This document shows positions 28,106 to 37,194 of a stretch of DNA of 64,000 nt, piece by piece. The position numbers were made by a program, and so were the translations under genes. This DNA comes from an uncultured Oscillospiraceae bacterium. Its GTDB lineage: Bacteria; Bacillota; Clostridia; Oscillospirales; Oscillospiraceae. Location of the stretch: assembly GCA_947589545.1 (NCBI GenBank), contig CANQBA010000006.1:1-64000 (forward strand), given 5' to 3'. The notes beneath the pieces were generated by a model. The model had not been told where the DNA came from and did no database searches. It worked only from the letters and a program-made list of their open reading frames with translations. Numbering within the stretch: position 1 is the stretch's first letter; each line of letters opens with the position of its first letter.

Positions 28106-28942
28106 ATGTTAGTAAAAGCCGCAAAAGAAGATATTGAGCGGTATATGGATTTTGCTTACTCGCTGGCAATGGATCAGACAAAATCCGGCTGCCCTCTCTG
28201 GTCAGACGGTGTTTCCACAAAAGGGGAATTTGTGGATCGTGTTTGGAGAAGCTATGCGCGTGAAGATCGGGACATCCTTCTTTTCCTTGTGGACGGAGTG
28301 ATGGAGGGGTGGATCCAGTTCTTCTATATCAGGGAGGACCGGTATCTCCAAACAGACGGATTTCTGATCAACAGCCACACGGAGCAGGCGTTGACGGAGT
28401 TTCTGGAATACGCCCACGCGCGTTTTGCGGGATATGACCTGTATTTAGGCTTTCCGAAACGAAATACCGGCGCGATCTCCGCCCTGCAAAAAAGAAACTG
28501 CAGATTGATTCAGGAATCCTATCACGATATTTATATTTTTGACGGTGCTGACATACACGCCGAAACGGACGGAATCGTAAGGGTCACCGAAAGCAATTTT
28601 GCAGAATTTCGCAAAATACATCGACCCGACCCCGAGACATATTGGAGCACAGAACGTATTTTTCAGGCGCTTGACGAGTGGCTGATATATCTGCTGGTTC
28701 GAGATAATACGGTTGCGGGATACGTCTGTGCGAGAAACGGCGAGATTTTCAGCTTAGGCTATCGGGATGATAAATTTGATAAAACCGCTTATAAGGCTTT
28801 AGTCAAAATCATACTGAGAGATTTACAGGCGGCGGGGTACAAGCATATGAGTTTTTTTAACGACGAGGAAAGCCAGCCTGCCGCGCTGGAGCTTGGTTTT
28901 ACATGCGTCAGTGAATATGTTTTATATCTTAAAAGCGTATAG
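28106..28942 (+). CDS. GNAT-like N-acetyltransferase of unknown substrate
   Basis: 278 residues. The layout suggests two GNAT-like halves: an N-terminal half (LLFLVDGVMEGWIQFFYI, then DLYLGFPKRNTGAISALQKRN) and a C-terminal half (IYLLVRDNTVAGYVCARNG, SLGYRDDKFDKTAYKALVKII, then FFNDEESQPAALELGFTCVSEY). The acetyl-CoA loop is not a clean R/QxxGxG/A, so the assignment is by fold-level resemblance. Base composition is visibly more AT-rich than the flanking operons, suggesting recent acquisition. GGAGG lies 10 nt before ATG 28106. It is a single gene. Confidence 0.55.
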   Translation: MLVKAAKEDIERYMDFAYSLAMDQTKSGCPLWSDGVSTKGEFVDRVWRSYAREDRDILLFLVDGVMEGWIQFFYIREDRYLQTDGFLINSHTEQALTEFLEYAHARFAGYDLYLGFPKRNTGAISALQKRNCRLIQESYHDIYIFDGADIHAETDGIVRVTESNFAEFRKIHRPDPETYWSTERIFQALDEWLIYLLVRDNTVAGYVCARNGEIFSLGYRDDKFDKTAYKALVKIILRDLQAAGYKHMSFFNDEESQPAALELGFTCVSEYVLYLKSV

Positions 28943-29069
28943 ATTCAGTTTTCAGGCTTGTCGGTAAGCTGAAAACCCTTTAGAACTAAGGGGCGCACTT
29001 CTATACATTGCATGTATCGTGCGTTTGGAAGGCTCTCCGACAGCGGAAAGCCAAAACCCGCGGCCATGG

Positions 29070-29106
29070 AAAACGGGCGAAATTCTCAATAGTTCGCCCG
29101 TTTTTC
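29070..29106 (+). terminator. Terminator between the GNAT gene and the pectin locus
   Basis: An 11-bp stem (29071-29081 with 29093-29103) is followed by a T run. The stretch from 28943 to 29069 holds no further gene; a weaker GTTTTCAG/CTGAAAAC dyad lies at about 28950-28978. Confidence 0.8.
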
Positions 29107-29107
29107 C

Positions 29108-29136
29108 TTTACAAAAACGGGTATGTCCTGTAGAAT
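29108..29136 (+). promoter_or_regulatory. Promoter of the GH2-GH35 operon
   Basis: TTTACA (29108-29113) and TAGAAT (29131-29136) are 17 nt apart, directly after the terminator hairpin. Confidence 0.65.
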
Positions 29137-29179
29137 CGAAGGTACAGAACGTTCACTTGTACAGTTGTGAGGATAACCC

Positions 29180-31825
29180 ATGGACTTTATTGATCTCTCC
29201 GGCCTCTGGGCCTGTGAAATCCCCGGGCAGAGGGGCCAGATTCGCCTCCCCGGCACCCTAGACGAGGCCGGCATCGGCTTCCCCGACGCCGTCCGGGAGC
29301 CCTGGCACCCGGACGAGCAGGTCAACGCCGCCCTCACGGGCGCGGAGGTCGTCGCCACCCGGTTTACCCGGCGGGCGGCCTACGAGGGCCCCGCCGTCCT
29401 CACCCGCCGGGTAAAGACAAGCCTCCCGGCGGGGAAACGGGCCTTTTTTGTCTGCGGCCGGGCCCGGGCGCTGAAGCTCTATGTCAACGGCGTCCCGGCC
29501 CCGGAGACCGATCCCCCCACTCTCTCCACCCCCCGGCGCTTTGAGGTGACGGATCTGCTCACCGGGGACGACGAATTTCGGCTCCTCTCGGACAATTCCT
29601 ACCCCGGCTGGCCCCGGCGCGCCCTCCTGGCCTCCTCCGCCGCCACCGACGAGACGCAGACCAACTGGAACGGCGTCCTGGGCCGCGTGGGCCTTGTCCT
29701 CCACGACAGCGCCTTTCTCTCCTCCCTGCGGGTCTACCCCCGGGGGGACGCGCTGGAGCTCCGCTGGGAGGTGGACGGGGAGACGGACGCGCCGGTGCGC
29801 TTCACCTGCGACGCTCTGGAAGCGCCGGCCACGGTGGACAGCGCCGCGGGCACCTGCCTCCTGCCGCTGGGCCGGGATGTGCGCCTCTGGGACGAGGGGG
29901 AGGGGAACCTCTACGCCCTCAACGCCGCCCTGAGCGCGGAGAGCGTCAGCGTCCGCTTCGGCGTCCGCTCCTTCACCGCCCTGGAGGGGATGTTCGCCCT
30001 CAACGGCCGGAAGCTCTTTCTCCGGAGCGAGGCCAACTGCGCCGTCTTCCCCGAGACGGGCTATGAGCCCATGGACGCCGCCGGCTGGCGGAAAATATTG
30101 CGAACCTACAGCGCCTACGGCGTCAACCACCTGCGCTTCCACTCCCACTGCCCCCCGGAGGCCGCCTTTGAGGCCGCCGACGAGCTGGGCCTGCTCCTCC
30201 AGCCGGAGCTGTCCCACTGGGATCCCCGGGACGCCTTCGGAGACGAGACCGCCCGCGCCTACTACCGGACGGAGCTTTGCGCCATTTTGAAAACCTACGC
30301 CAACCATCCCTCCTTCGTGATGCTCTCCCTGGGCAATGAGCTCCAGGCCAAAGCCGCCGGCCGCGCCTTTATGGAGGAGCTTCTGGCCCTGGCCCACGCC
30401 CTGGACGACACCCGCCTCTACGCCCCCGGCTCCAACAACGACTACGGCCGGCGGAAAACCGCCGCCGGGGCGGATTACTACACCTCCTGCGCTTACCTGG
30501 GCCGCCCGCTCCGGGCCGCCAACGCCGGCATGACCGGCTGGCTCAACGAGGGCAAGCCCCTGGATACGGACTACACGGAGGCGATGCGCGCCCTCCGCGC
30601 CGATTTCTCCGGCCCCGTGATGTCCTTCGAGGTGGGGCAGTATGAGATCCTGCCGGATTTTGCGGAGCTGGACGCCTTTCGCGGCGTCACGGATCCGGCC
30701 AATCTGCGGCTGATCCGGGATCGGGTGGAGCGCCGGGGCCTCCTGCCCCGGTGGAGGGACTACGTGGCCGCCTCCGGGGAGCTCTCCCGGCTGTGCTACC
30801 GGGCGGAGGCGGAGGCCGCCCTGGCCACCCCAGGCCTTGGAGGGATCGGCCTGCTGGGCCTCCAGGACTTCCCCGGCCAGGGCACGGCCCTGGTGGGGAT
30901 GCTGAACGCGCACTTAGAGCCCAAGCCCTACGCCTTCGCCCGCCCGGAGCGGTTCCGGTCGTTTTTCACCGGCGTTCTGCCCCTGATCCGCCTGAAGACC
31001 CGCTGCTTCGCCGCCGGGGAGACCCTGACGGCCCGGTGTCTGATGGCCAATTACAGCAAAACGGCCCTGACGGGCGAGCCCCGCTGGCGCCTTACCGGCC
31101 CCGGCGTGGAGAGAGGCGGCGTTCTGCCCCCCGTGACGGCGGCCCCCGGCGGCCTTACAGAGCTGGGGACGCTGACGCTCCCCTGGACGGGCCTCCCCGC
31201 CCCCGCCGCCTACGCCCTGACCCTCACCCTGGCGGGAGCTGAAAACACCTATGAGCTCTGGCTCTACCCCGGCGAGCCGCCCCGCCGGCCCGACGGCGTT
31301 TACGAGTGTCCAGCGTTGGATGCGGCGGCCCTGGCGGTCTTGGACCGGGGCGGCGCGGTGCTCCTGGCACCGGATCTTGAGGAGAACACCCCGCCGGGGG
31401 CGGTCAAGGGGCAGTTCTCCACGGATTTCTGGTCTGTGGGCACCTTCCCCCAGCAGTCCGGGGCCATGGGCCTGCTGATCGATGAGCGGCACCCGGTTTT
31501 CAGGGGCTTCCCCACCGGGGCCCACACCGATTACCAGTGGCGCGCTCTCACCGGCGCTTACGCCCTCCGGGTCCCGGAGGGGACGGAGAGCATCGTCACG
31601 CTGATGGACTCCTACGCCTATCTCCGGGCGCTGTCCTGCCTCTTTGAGTGCCGGTGCTTGGCGGGGCGGCTCCTGGTCTGCACCCTGGGTCTTCACCGGG
31701 TGGACGCCCCCGAGGCCCGGGCGCTCCAAAGCGCCCTTTACGCCTATATGGCCTCCCCGGACTTCGCGCCCCGGCAGGTCATGGCCCCGGAGATCCTTCG
31801 GAAAATCGCGGAAGGAGTGATCTGA
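29180..31825 (+). CDS. Glycoside hydrolase family 2 protein
   Basis: 881 residues, no signal peptide. The N-terminal jelly-roll sugar-binding domain (about 1-170, with KLYVNGVPAPETDPPTL) and an immunoglobulin-like domain lead to the TIM barrel (about 265-600). The acid/base is Glu390 in SLGNELQA; Glu484 in MSFEVGQYEI is the candidate nucleophile. Beyond 620 lie a beta domain and a C-terminal module (LLIDERHPVFRGFPTGAHTD). The sugar cleaved cannot be told from sequence; beta-galactoside or another RG-I side-chain link fits the neighbourhood. The next gene starts 1 nt after its stop, so both are cotranscribed. Confidence 0.85.
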   Translation: MDFIDLSGLWACEIPGQRGQIRLPGTLDEAGIGFPDAVREPWHPDEQVNAALTGAEVVATRFTRRAAYEGPAVLTRRVKTSLPAGKRAFFVCGRARALKLYVNGVPAPETDPPTLSTPRRFEVTDLLTGDDEFRLLSDNSYPGWPRRALLASSAATDETQTNWNGVLGRVGLVLHDSAFLSSLRVYPRGDALELRWEVDGETDAPVRFTCDALEAPATVDSAAGTCLLPLGRDVRLWDEGEGNLYALNAALSAESVSVRFGVRSFTALEGMFALNGRKLFLRSEANCAVFPETGYEPMDAAGWRKILRTYSAYGVNHLRFHSHCPPEAAFEAADELGLLLQPELSHWDPRDAFGDETARAYYRTELCAILKTYANHPSFVMLSLGNELQAKAAGRAFMEELLALAHALDDTRLYAPGSNNDYGRRKTAAGADYYTSCAYLGRPLRAANAGMTGWLNEGKPLDTDYTEAMRALRADFSGPVMSFEVGQYEILPDFAELDAFRGVTDPANLRLIRDRVERRGLLPRWRDYVAASGELSRLCYRAEAEAALATPGLGGIGLLGLQDFPGQGTALVGMLNAHLEPKPYAFARPERFRSFFTGVLPLIRLKTRCFAAGETLTARCLMANYSKTALTGEPRWRLTGPGVERGGVLPPVTAAPGGLTELGTLTLPWTGLPAPAAYALTLTLAGAENTYELWLYPGEPPRRPDGVYECPALDAAALAVLDRGGAVLLAPDLEENTPPGAVKGQFSTDFWSVGTFPQQSGAMGLLIDERHPVFRGFPTGAHTDYQWRALTGAYALRVPEGTESIVTLMDSYAYLRALSCLFECRCLAGRLLVCTLGLHRVDAPEARALQSALYAYMASPDFAPRQVMAPEILRKIAEGVI

Positions 31826-31826
31826 C

Positions 31827-33782
31827 ATGGATTGCCTTTTTGGGCGCTATACCCCCACGCCGCTCCTGCGGAACCATCTGCGCCTGGGCGGAGTGAACCC
31901 CCGGGGGGAGCGGATCGACGTCACCTCCCGGTACTTTGAGCGGGGCGGCGTGCCCTGGCTGCCGGTGATGGGCGAATACCACTTCGTCCGGGACAGCCGG
32001 GAAAACTGGCCCCGGGAGCTTAAAAAGATCCGCGCCGGCGGCGTCGGCATCGTCTCCACCTACCTCTTCTGGATCTACCATGAGGAGACGGAGGGGGTCT
32101 TTGACTTCACCGGCGACCGGGACATCCGGGCCTTTGTGGAGGCGTGCGCGGGGCAGGGTCTGGAGGTCTTCCTGCGCCTCGGCCCCTGGTGCCACGGGGA
32201 GGTGCGCAACGGCGGCCTGCCCGACTGGCTCCTCCAAAAGCCCTTCCGGGCCCGGGACAACAACCCCGGTTACATGGAGAAGGCCCGGAGCTGGTATCAG
32301 CACATCTACGACCAGGTGCGTGGCCTATTTTACCGGGACGGCGGACCCATCGTGGGCATCCAGATTGAAAACGAGCTGGTGGACGCCCCGGAGCACCTGC
32401 TGGCGCTGAAAAATCTGGCCCGGGAGACCGGCTTCGACGCGCCCCTCTGGACGGTCACCGGCTGGAACAGCCGCTTCGGGGCCAGGATCCCCGTGGACGA
32501 GTTCGTCCCCGTGTTCGGCGGCTACGCCGACGCCCCCTGGGCGCGGACGATAGAGGAGCTCCCCCTGTGCACCCACCACGCCTTCGATCCACAACGCAAC
32601 GACTCCGCCGTAGGCACGGATCTCCTGGGCGGCACGGCCCCCGACGGCTGGGCTCTCCCCTACCACCGCTACCCCTTCGCCACCTGCGAGCTGGGCGGCG
32701 GCATCCAACCCACCCTCCACCGGCGGCCCGCCGTCAGCCCCATGGACGTGTACGCCATGAGCCTGGTGAAGCTGGGGTGCGGCAACAACCTGATGGGAAC
32801 CTACATGTACCACGGCGGCGTCAACAAGACCGGCAGGACCACCCTCCAGGAGTCCACCGCCACCGGCTATCCCAACGACCTGCCCATCCTGGACTACGAC
32901 TTTCAGGCCCCCCTCTCCGCCTACGGCGAGGAGCGGCCTCACTACGGGCTTCTGAACCTCCTGCACCTGTTCGTGCAGGATTTCGGGGCCGTCCTGGCCC
33001 CCATGGAGCACGTCCCGGCGGCGGAATTCGTGCCGGAGACGGACGGCACGCGCCTCAGGTACGCCATGCGCACCGACGGGCGGGGCGGCTTCGTCTTTGT
33101 GAACCACCACCAGCGCCATTTAAGGCTCCGGGACGTGGAAAACGCCGTGTTCCTGCCCCTGGACACCCGGTTCCCGCCCATCGATATCCGGGGCGACACC
33201 GCCTTTATCCTGCCCTTCGGGCTTACGCTGGGCGGCGAGACGCTCCAATGGGCCACGGCGCAGCTCCTGTGCCGGGAGGGGGACGTCTTTGTCTTCGCCG
33301 CCGTCCCCGGCATCCCGGCCCGCTACGCCTTTTCCGGCCGGGAGGTCGTCCCGGTTCCCGGGGAGAAAATTTCGGAATTTACCGTAGGGCAGATCACCGT
33401 CCGCACTCTCCCCTGGGAGCGCGCCCTGCGGCTCCGGCGGTCAGACGGCAAAACCTACTTTGACGACAGCCCCGCCCCGCCGGAGACGCCCTTCACCCTC
33501 ACCCCCTGCGCCGCCCCCGACCCGCTGCCGCCCCACGCGGAGGAGCTGGCGCTGGCCGGCCCCCGGGAGACGGTCTGGAGCCGCTTGGAGGCGGCGGAGC
33601 CCCGGGGCTTTGTCACGCTGGATTTTCCCTTCGACATCGCCCAGCTCTATGTAGACGGCGCTCTGGCCGCCGACAAATTCTACGACACCCTCCCCTGGCG
33701 TCTCCCGGCCTCCCTGCTCTTCGGACACCGGTGCCTTCTGGCCCATACCGCCCCCCGGGAGGATGTGTACCTGGAGCCGTGA
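31827..33782 (+). CDS. Glycoside hydrolase family 35 protein (beta-galactosidase type)
   Basis: 651 residues, no signal peptide. The barrel shows GGVGIVSTYLFWIYHEETEGVFDFTG, LRLGPWCHGEVRNGGLPDWL and the acid/base segment GGPIVGIQIENEL (Glu183). The nucleophile is probably the Glu of ATCELGGGIQP near residue 288. Beta-rich C-terminal domains follow. AAGGAGTG precedes ATG 31827, just past the GH2 stop. GH35 enzymes release terminal beta-galactose; galactan side chains of RG-I are the likely target given the locus. It is a cytoplasmic enzyme. Confidence 0.88.
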   Translation: MDCLFGRYTPTPLLRNHLRLGGVNPRGERIDVTSRYFERGGVPWLPVMGEYHFVRDSRENWPRELKKIRAGGVGIVSTYLFWIYHEETEGVFDFTGDRDIRAFVEACAGQGLEVFLRLGPWCHGEVRNGGLPDWLLQKPFRARDNNPGYMEKARSWYQHIYDQVRGLFYRDGGPIVGIQIENELVDAPEHLLALKNLARETGFDAPLWTVTGWNSRFGARIPVDEFVPVFGGYADAPWARTIEELPLCTHHAFDPQRNDSAVGTDLLGGTAPDGWALPYHRYPFATCELGGGIQPTLHRRPAVSPMDVYAMSLVKLGCGNNLMGTYMYHGGVNKTGRTTLQESTATGYPNDLPILDYDFQAPLSAYGEERPHYGLLNLLHLFVQDFGAVLAPMEHVPAAEFVPETDGTRLRYAMRTDGRGGFVFVNHHQRHLRLRDVENAVFLPLDTRFPPIDIRGDTAFILPFGLTLGGETLQWATAQLLCREGDVFVFAAVPGIPARYAFSGREVVPVPGEKISEFTVGQITVRTLPWERALRLRRSDGKTYFDDSPAPPETPFTLTPCAAPDPLPPHAEELALAGPRETVWSRLEAAEPRGFVTLDFPFDIAQLYVDGALAADKFYDTLPWRLPASLLFGHRCLLAHTAPREDVYLEP

Positions 33783-33870
33783 GCTTCGGTTACAGGCGTA
33801 TTATACCACAAGTTGAAGTATTTGTCAAGTATATATTTATAATATTTTTAATTATTTCTGCTTTCAACAA

Positions 33871-33906
33871 AAAAGCCGGACGGGAGAAGCTCTCCGTCCG
33901 GCTTTT
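33871..33906. terminator. Bidirectional terminator between GH35 and the polysaccharide deacetylase
   Basis: A 13-bp stem (33871-33883 with 33894-33906), extended inside by GAGA/TCTC, is flanked by A and T runs on the two sides. Confidence 0.85.
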
Positions 33907-33923
33907 TGCAAAATTAATTTTTC

Positions 33924-34970
33924 TCAGGGCATCTGCTCGTAATTCTTGTAATTGAACAGGGTGGGCTTCACCTCCGGCGTCAGGGGCGCGAAGGTGTAGC
34001 CGCGCTCCCGCAGGGCGGCGATGAGCGCGGGCAGGGCCTCCACGGTGGTGGCGCGGGGCTTGGAGTCGTGCATCAGCACCACGCCCCGGGCCACGTTCCC
34101 GGCGCTGAGGATGTTGGCCACGATCTGCTCCGGGGCCAGCGGGGTCTTGGTGGCGTCCTGGGCGGACATGTTCCAGTCGCAGGGGACGAAGCCCCGGCGA
34201 AGCATCTCGGCGACGATGTCCTGATAGATGCCGTAGTCGTAGCTGTTGGTACTGCCGCCGGGGAACCGGAAGAAGGTGGGGGTGACGCCCGTCTCGTCCC
34301 GGATCAGCGTGAATACCTTGTACATATCCTCCAAAAACGCCTCCACGCTGGCGTAGATGGTCTTGTACTCGTGGGACCAGGAGTGCATCCCCACGGTGTG
34401 GCCGGCCTTCACCATGGCCCGCAGGGTGTCGGGGCTGGCCGCCCCGCTGCGCCCCACCACGAAGAAGGTGGCCTTGATGTTCTCCCGGGCCAAAATCTCC
34501 AGCACCCTGCCCGTCTGGACGGAGGGGCCGTCGTCGAAGGTCAGGTAGATGACCCGGGCGGGGGCCTGGGAGGCATCCAGGGGCTGGGGCGCGTAGAAAT
34601 CCGGGTAGAGCTGCTGATACGCCGGCCCGTCGGGGTCAAACCGCGGCGTTTGGCTGAGCTCCTCAATTTTTGTCCGGGCCTCCTCCAGCTGAGCGGCCAG
34701 GGCTTCCCGCTCCTTATCAGCGCTGTCCAGGGCGCTCCGCGCCGCCTCCAGCTCCGCCCCCTGGCCCTCCAGCCGGCTTTGGGCATCGGAGAGCTCCCCG
34801 GCCAGCCCGTCCCGCGCCGCTTCCGCGCTGTCTGCCTCCGCCCGCAGGCTGTCCGCCCTGGCGGTCATCTCCCCCAACGCCCTGTGCTCCCGGAGGGCGA
34901 AATACGCCGGCGCCCCCGCCAGCACGCAGGCCGCCAGCACCGCCGCCGCAACTTTCCACACATTTTTCAT
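33924..34970 (-). CDS. Membrane-anchored polysaccharide deacetylase with coiled coil
   Basis: 348 residues. An N-terminal membrane helix or uncleaved signal (VWKVAAAVLAACVLAGAPAYF) is followed by a coiled coil of about 80 residues rich in A/E/L/R. The NodB-type catalytic domain spans about 140-335: metal Asp in YLTFDDGPS, HxxxH in GMHSWSHEY, RFPGGSTNSYDYG and the C-terminal VVLMHDS. It acts outside the membrane, most likely on peptidoglycan GlcNAc/MurNAc N-acetyl groups. GGGAGAG precedes ATG 34970. It is a single gene that seems unrelated to the pectin genes on either side. Confidence 0.88.
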   Translation of the reverse strand: MKNVWKVAAAVLAACVLAGAPAYFALREHRALGEMTARADSLRAEADSAEAARDGLAGELSDAQSRLEGQGAELEAARSALDSADKEREALAAQLEEARTKIEELSQTPRFDPDGPAYQQLYPDFYAPQPLDASQAPARVIYLTFDDGPSVQTGRVLEILARENIKATFFVVGRSGAASPDTLRAMVKAGHTVGMHSWSHEYKTIYASVEAFLEDMYKVFTLIRDETGVTPTFFRFPGGSTNSYDYGIYQDIVAEMLRRGFVPCDWNMSAQDATKTPLAPEQIVANILSAGNVARGVVLMHDSKPRATTVEALPALIAALRERGYTFAPLTPEVKPTLFNYKNYEQMP

Positions 34971-35067
34971 GTCTCTCCCTCTTTCTCTCTGTGGGATGTG
35001 ATATTCATTCTACCACATGATTGTATCATCCATGCATCAGGAGGTCAAGGCAGAAAATATACACACG

Positions 35068-35100
35068 CAAAAACCGCCTGCCAGGAGGCAGACGGTTTTG
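35068..35100 (-). terminator. Terminator of the minus-strand pectin cluster
   Basis: On the minus strand an AACCG.CTGCC stem (about 35073-35083 with 35086-35097, one mismatch) is followed by TTTTTGCG. It lies just past the GH105 stop. Confidence 0.7.
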
Positions 35101-35107
35101 CTGCATC

Positions 35108-36154
35108 TTACAGCGAATTTGCGCCCTCGGACTGGTCGTACCGGAGGACGCCCGCCAGGAAGGCCAGCGCCAGGCCCTGGCCCCAGCCCTGGATCCAGTC
35201 GCGGCTGATGTTCCGGTAGCCGTCCCGGTCCCGCATGACAGCGGTGCCGCCGGAGACGTTCATCACCCGTCCGTCCGGAGAGATGTTTTGGAGGATGCCG
35301 GGGATGGCCCGGTTGATGTACTTGATGTGCAGGGGGTTGCCCTTGCAGACCATGGCGGCGGCGATGCCGGCGGAGGCGGACACCTCCTCGTAGCTGTCCG
35401 GGTCGTCCAGGATGGTGCGCCAGAGGCCGTTTTCCGTCTGGCAGAGCTTCAGGGCCGCCAGCTGGTCGTTTAAAGAGCCGGTCACGTCCAGGAACTTGGG
35501 GTAGAGGTAGGCCTGGGGCAGGCGGGCGCCCACCTGGGACATGGTGTAGGCCGCCCAGGCGTTGGCCCGGCCCCAGTAGAAGCCGGACATGTGATCGCCC
35601 GTTAAGTTGTTGTACCCGTGGTAATAGAGGCCCGTGGCGGGGTCCTGCAAATATTTGATGTGCCAGTACCACTGGTTCAGGGCGTCGTCGATGAGCGCCT
35701 CGTCGCGGAGCTCCACCCCCACCCTCAGCATGAAGAAGGCCGCCATAAACAGCGTGTCGGCCCATGCCTGCTCAGGGAAATCGTTGTTGGCGGAGACGGT
35801 GTGCTGGAGGACGTGGTCGCCGAAGCGCAGAGCGGAATTTTTGAGGTAGTCGATCTTGCTCATGACCACGTCCAGGTACTTCTTCTCCCCGGTGTGCTGG
35901 TAGAGGCTGAGACAGCAATGGCCCATGGAGCAGGTATTTACCGTCCAGGTGGGCAGGCCGATCTCCAAAAATTCATCCACCCGGGCGCGCACGGCGTCCA
36001 GATATTCCCGCTTGCCGGTGGCCTCAAAGGCCTCGCAGATGCCGTAATAGGCCACGCCGCAGGGCCAGTCCCAGGTCATATCCATCCGCATGGTGCGCTC
36101 CACCACCGCGTCCATGGCCTTTAAGACCTGCTCTTTGTCAAAATCAAGCTTCAT
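35108..36154 (-). CDS. GH105 unsaturated rhamnogalacturonyl hydrolase (YteR/YesR type)
   Basis: 348 residues, (alpha/alpha)6 barrel, no signal peptide. It removes the 4,5-unsaturated galacturonate left at the non-reducing end by rhamnogalacturonan lyases. Family signatures are DMTWDWPCGVAYYGI, FPEQAWADTLFMAAFF (catalytic Asp), GLYYHGYNNLTGDHMSGFYWGRANAW and RDWIQGWGQGLALAF. ATG 36154 is chosen rather than GTG 36160 because GGAGG lies 6 nt before the ATG and touches the GTG. It follows the rhamnose mutarotase gene by 11 nt. It matches the product chemistry of the PL11 lyase in the same locus. Confidence 0.92.
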   Translation of the reverse strand: MKLDFDKEQVLKAMDAVVERTMRMDMTWDWPCGVAYYGICEAFEATGKREYLDAVRARVDEFLEIGLPTWTVNTCSMGHCCLSLYQHTGEKKYLDVVMSKIDYLKNSALRFGDHVLQHTVSANNDFPEQAWADTLFMAAFFMLRVGVELRDEALIDDALNQWYWHIKYLQDPATGLYYHGYNNLTGDHMSGFYWGRANAWAAYTMSQVGARLPQAYLYPKFLDVTGSLNDQLAALKLCQTENGLWRTILDDPDSYEEVSASAGIAAAMVCKGNPLHIKYINRAIPGILQNISPDGRVMNVSGGTAVMRDRDGYRNISRDWIQGWGQGLALAFLAGVLRYDQSEGANSL

Positions 36155-36165
36155 AATCACCCTCC

Positions 36166-36483
36166 TCAGTCAAGGCGGAACACCGGCTCCAGCTTGGGCT
36201 GCGCGCCGGTGACCGGATCCATCTCCAGTTCCAGGATATCCTTCATGTACTCGTTCCACCTGTCCACCACGGGGCTTTGGGCCTGGGTGCGCTCGGCAAA
36301 CTCAATGCCCTTCTCGCACTCGTAGTAGCCGAAAAGCTCCTCGCCGTTGGCGAAGATGGTGTAATTGCAGATCCCGGCGGCCTTCAGCACCTCCACCATC
36401 TCCGGCCAGATCTCGTTGTGGCGGCGCACATACTCGGCCTTGCACCCGGCCTTGATGCGCCCCTTCCATGCCATACGCTCCAT
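36166..36483 (-). CDS. rhaM: L-rhamnose mutarotase
   Basis: 105 residues, the normal size. It interconverts alpha and beta anomers of L-rhamnose before the isomerase. Active-site region RRHNEIWPEMVEVLKAAGI (His), NYTIFANGEELFGYYEC (Tyr) and VVDRWNEYM (Trp) fit the RhaM/RhaU family. AAAGGAGG lies 9 nt before ATG 36483 (reads MERMAWKG). It sits in an operon with GH105, linking the locus to free rhamnose. Upstream lies a 700-nt block of repeats, so its promoter is probably within or before that block. Confidence 0.92.
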   Translation of the reverse strand: MERMAWKGRIKAGCKAEYVRRHNEIWPEMVEVLKAAGICNYTIFANGEELFGYYECEKGIEFAERTQAQSPVVDRWNEYMKDILELEMDPVTGAQPKLEPVFRLD

Positions 36484-36532
36484 CAGCAAAAACCTCCTTT
36501 TGTATGATTCCGCCATACCCGGCGGGGAAATA

Positions 36533-36720
36533 TGGTGTCCGCCCAAAGGGCGGACGGTGACTTGCTTTTCTCCTTTTGGGTTTCCAAAAGGAGAAAAGGC
36601 AACAAAAGAGGAAAAGAAACCAGAGGGAAGATTTCGATCTTCCCCCCCTCTGTACTCCCCCTTTTAAAAACGACCAGGGCCTGCGGGCCCTGGACCCGGG
36701 GGAGCGCTCGCGGGGGAGAG
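36533..36720 (-). repeat. Composite three-hairpin repeat, copy 3 (minus orientation)
   Basis: Read on the minus strand, the CG-rich head, a CCAGGGCC/GGCCCTGG hairpin and GGGGGAGTACAGAGGGGG lead to CCTCTGGTTTCTTTTCCTC. Hairpin two follows (plus 36564-36597), then hairpin three (GTCCGCCC/GGGCGGAC, plus 36537-36555). Order and linkers match copy 1. It lies directly upstream of rhaM. Confidence 0.75.
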
Positions 36721-36977
36721 GGAGCGACGAATAAAATATCCCACGATTATAATCGCAACAGCGCGGGTCAAATACGGTGGGAATCTTTAACAATAGAGCT
36801 GTGAGCGGCAAAGCGGGTTAGGCGCAGAGGCCATTCGTTACAAGGACGCGCGGCGTACGTAATGCGCAGGGGATTCAGACACGCGGGCCGGCCGGGTGTC
36901 CGGCCCGTACGGATGGATTGTGCGTTGGGAGAAGATATAAGATATGGGGAAAACGTGGTGCGTTGAAATATCCCGTT
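36721..36977. other. Gene-free spacer between repeat copies 3 and 4
   Basis: No convincing gene. It contains a GC-rich dyad (CGGGCCGGCCGGGTGTCCGG, about 36882-36905) similar to the head region beside copy 1 (TACGGGCCGGACGCCC near 10726). Stop codons interrupt all frames and no ribosome-binding site is placed before a useful frame. Confidence 0.5.
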
Positions 36978-37192
36978 GTCCGCACCCGCCTCCCCGCGGG
37001 CGATCCCCTGGGGTTCTCCACATCGGGGCCGCGGCCCCTGTGTGGCCGTTTTTACAAGGGGATTGTCAAGGGGGAAAATCGGAATCCCCCTTGACTCGTT
37101 TTTTCTCCTCTTTGTTTCTTTCTCCTCTTTTGTCTCGTCAAAAGAGGAGAAAGCAAGTCCCCTCCGCCCTGTAAGGGCGGAAACCTTACAGA
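36978..37192 (+). repeat. Composite three-hairpin repeat, copy 4
   Basis: Head CCCGCGGGCGATCCCCTGGG, then diverged GC hairpins (CGGGGCCGCGGCCCTGTG region and TCAAGGGGGA/TCCCCCTTGA). TTTTTCTCCTCTTTGTTTC leads into hairpin two (CTTTCTCCTCTTTTG with its complement, about 37124-37155) and hairpin three (CCGCCC/GGGCGG, about 37165-37181). Its orientation is opposite to copy 3, giving an inverted pair in one gap. Confidence 0.7.
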
Positions 37193-37194
37193 AC

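Noticed and set aside
36484..37194. CRISPR array or insertion sequence in the repeat-rich gap
   Set aside because: Repeat units are long, in opposite orientations and not regularly spaced, and no transposase or cas gene is present.
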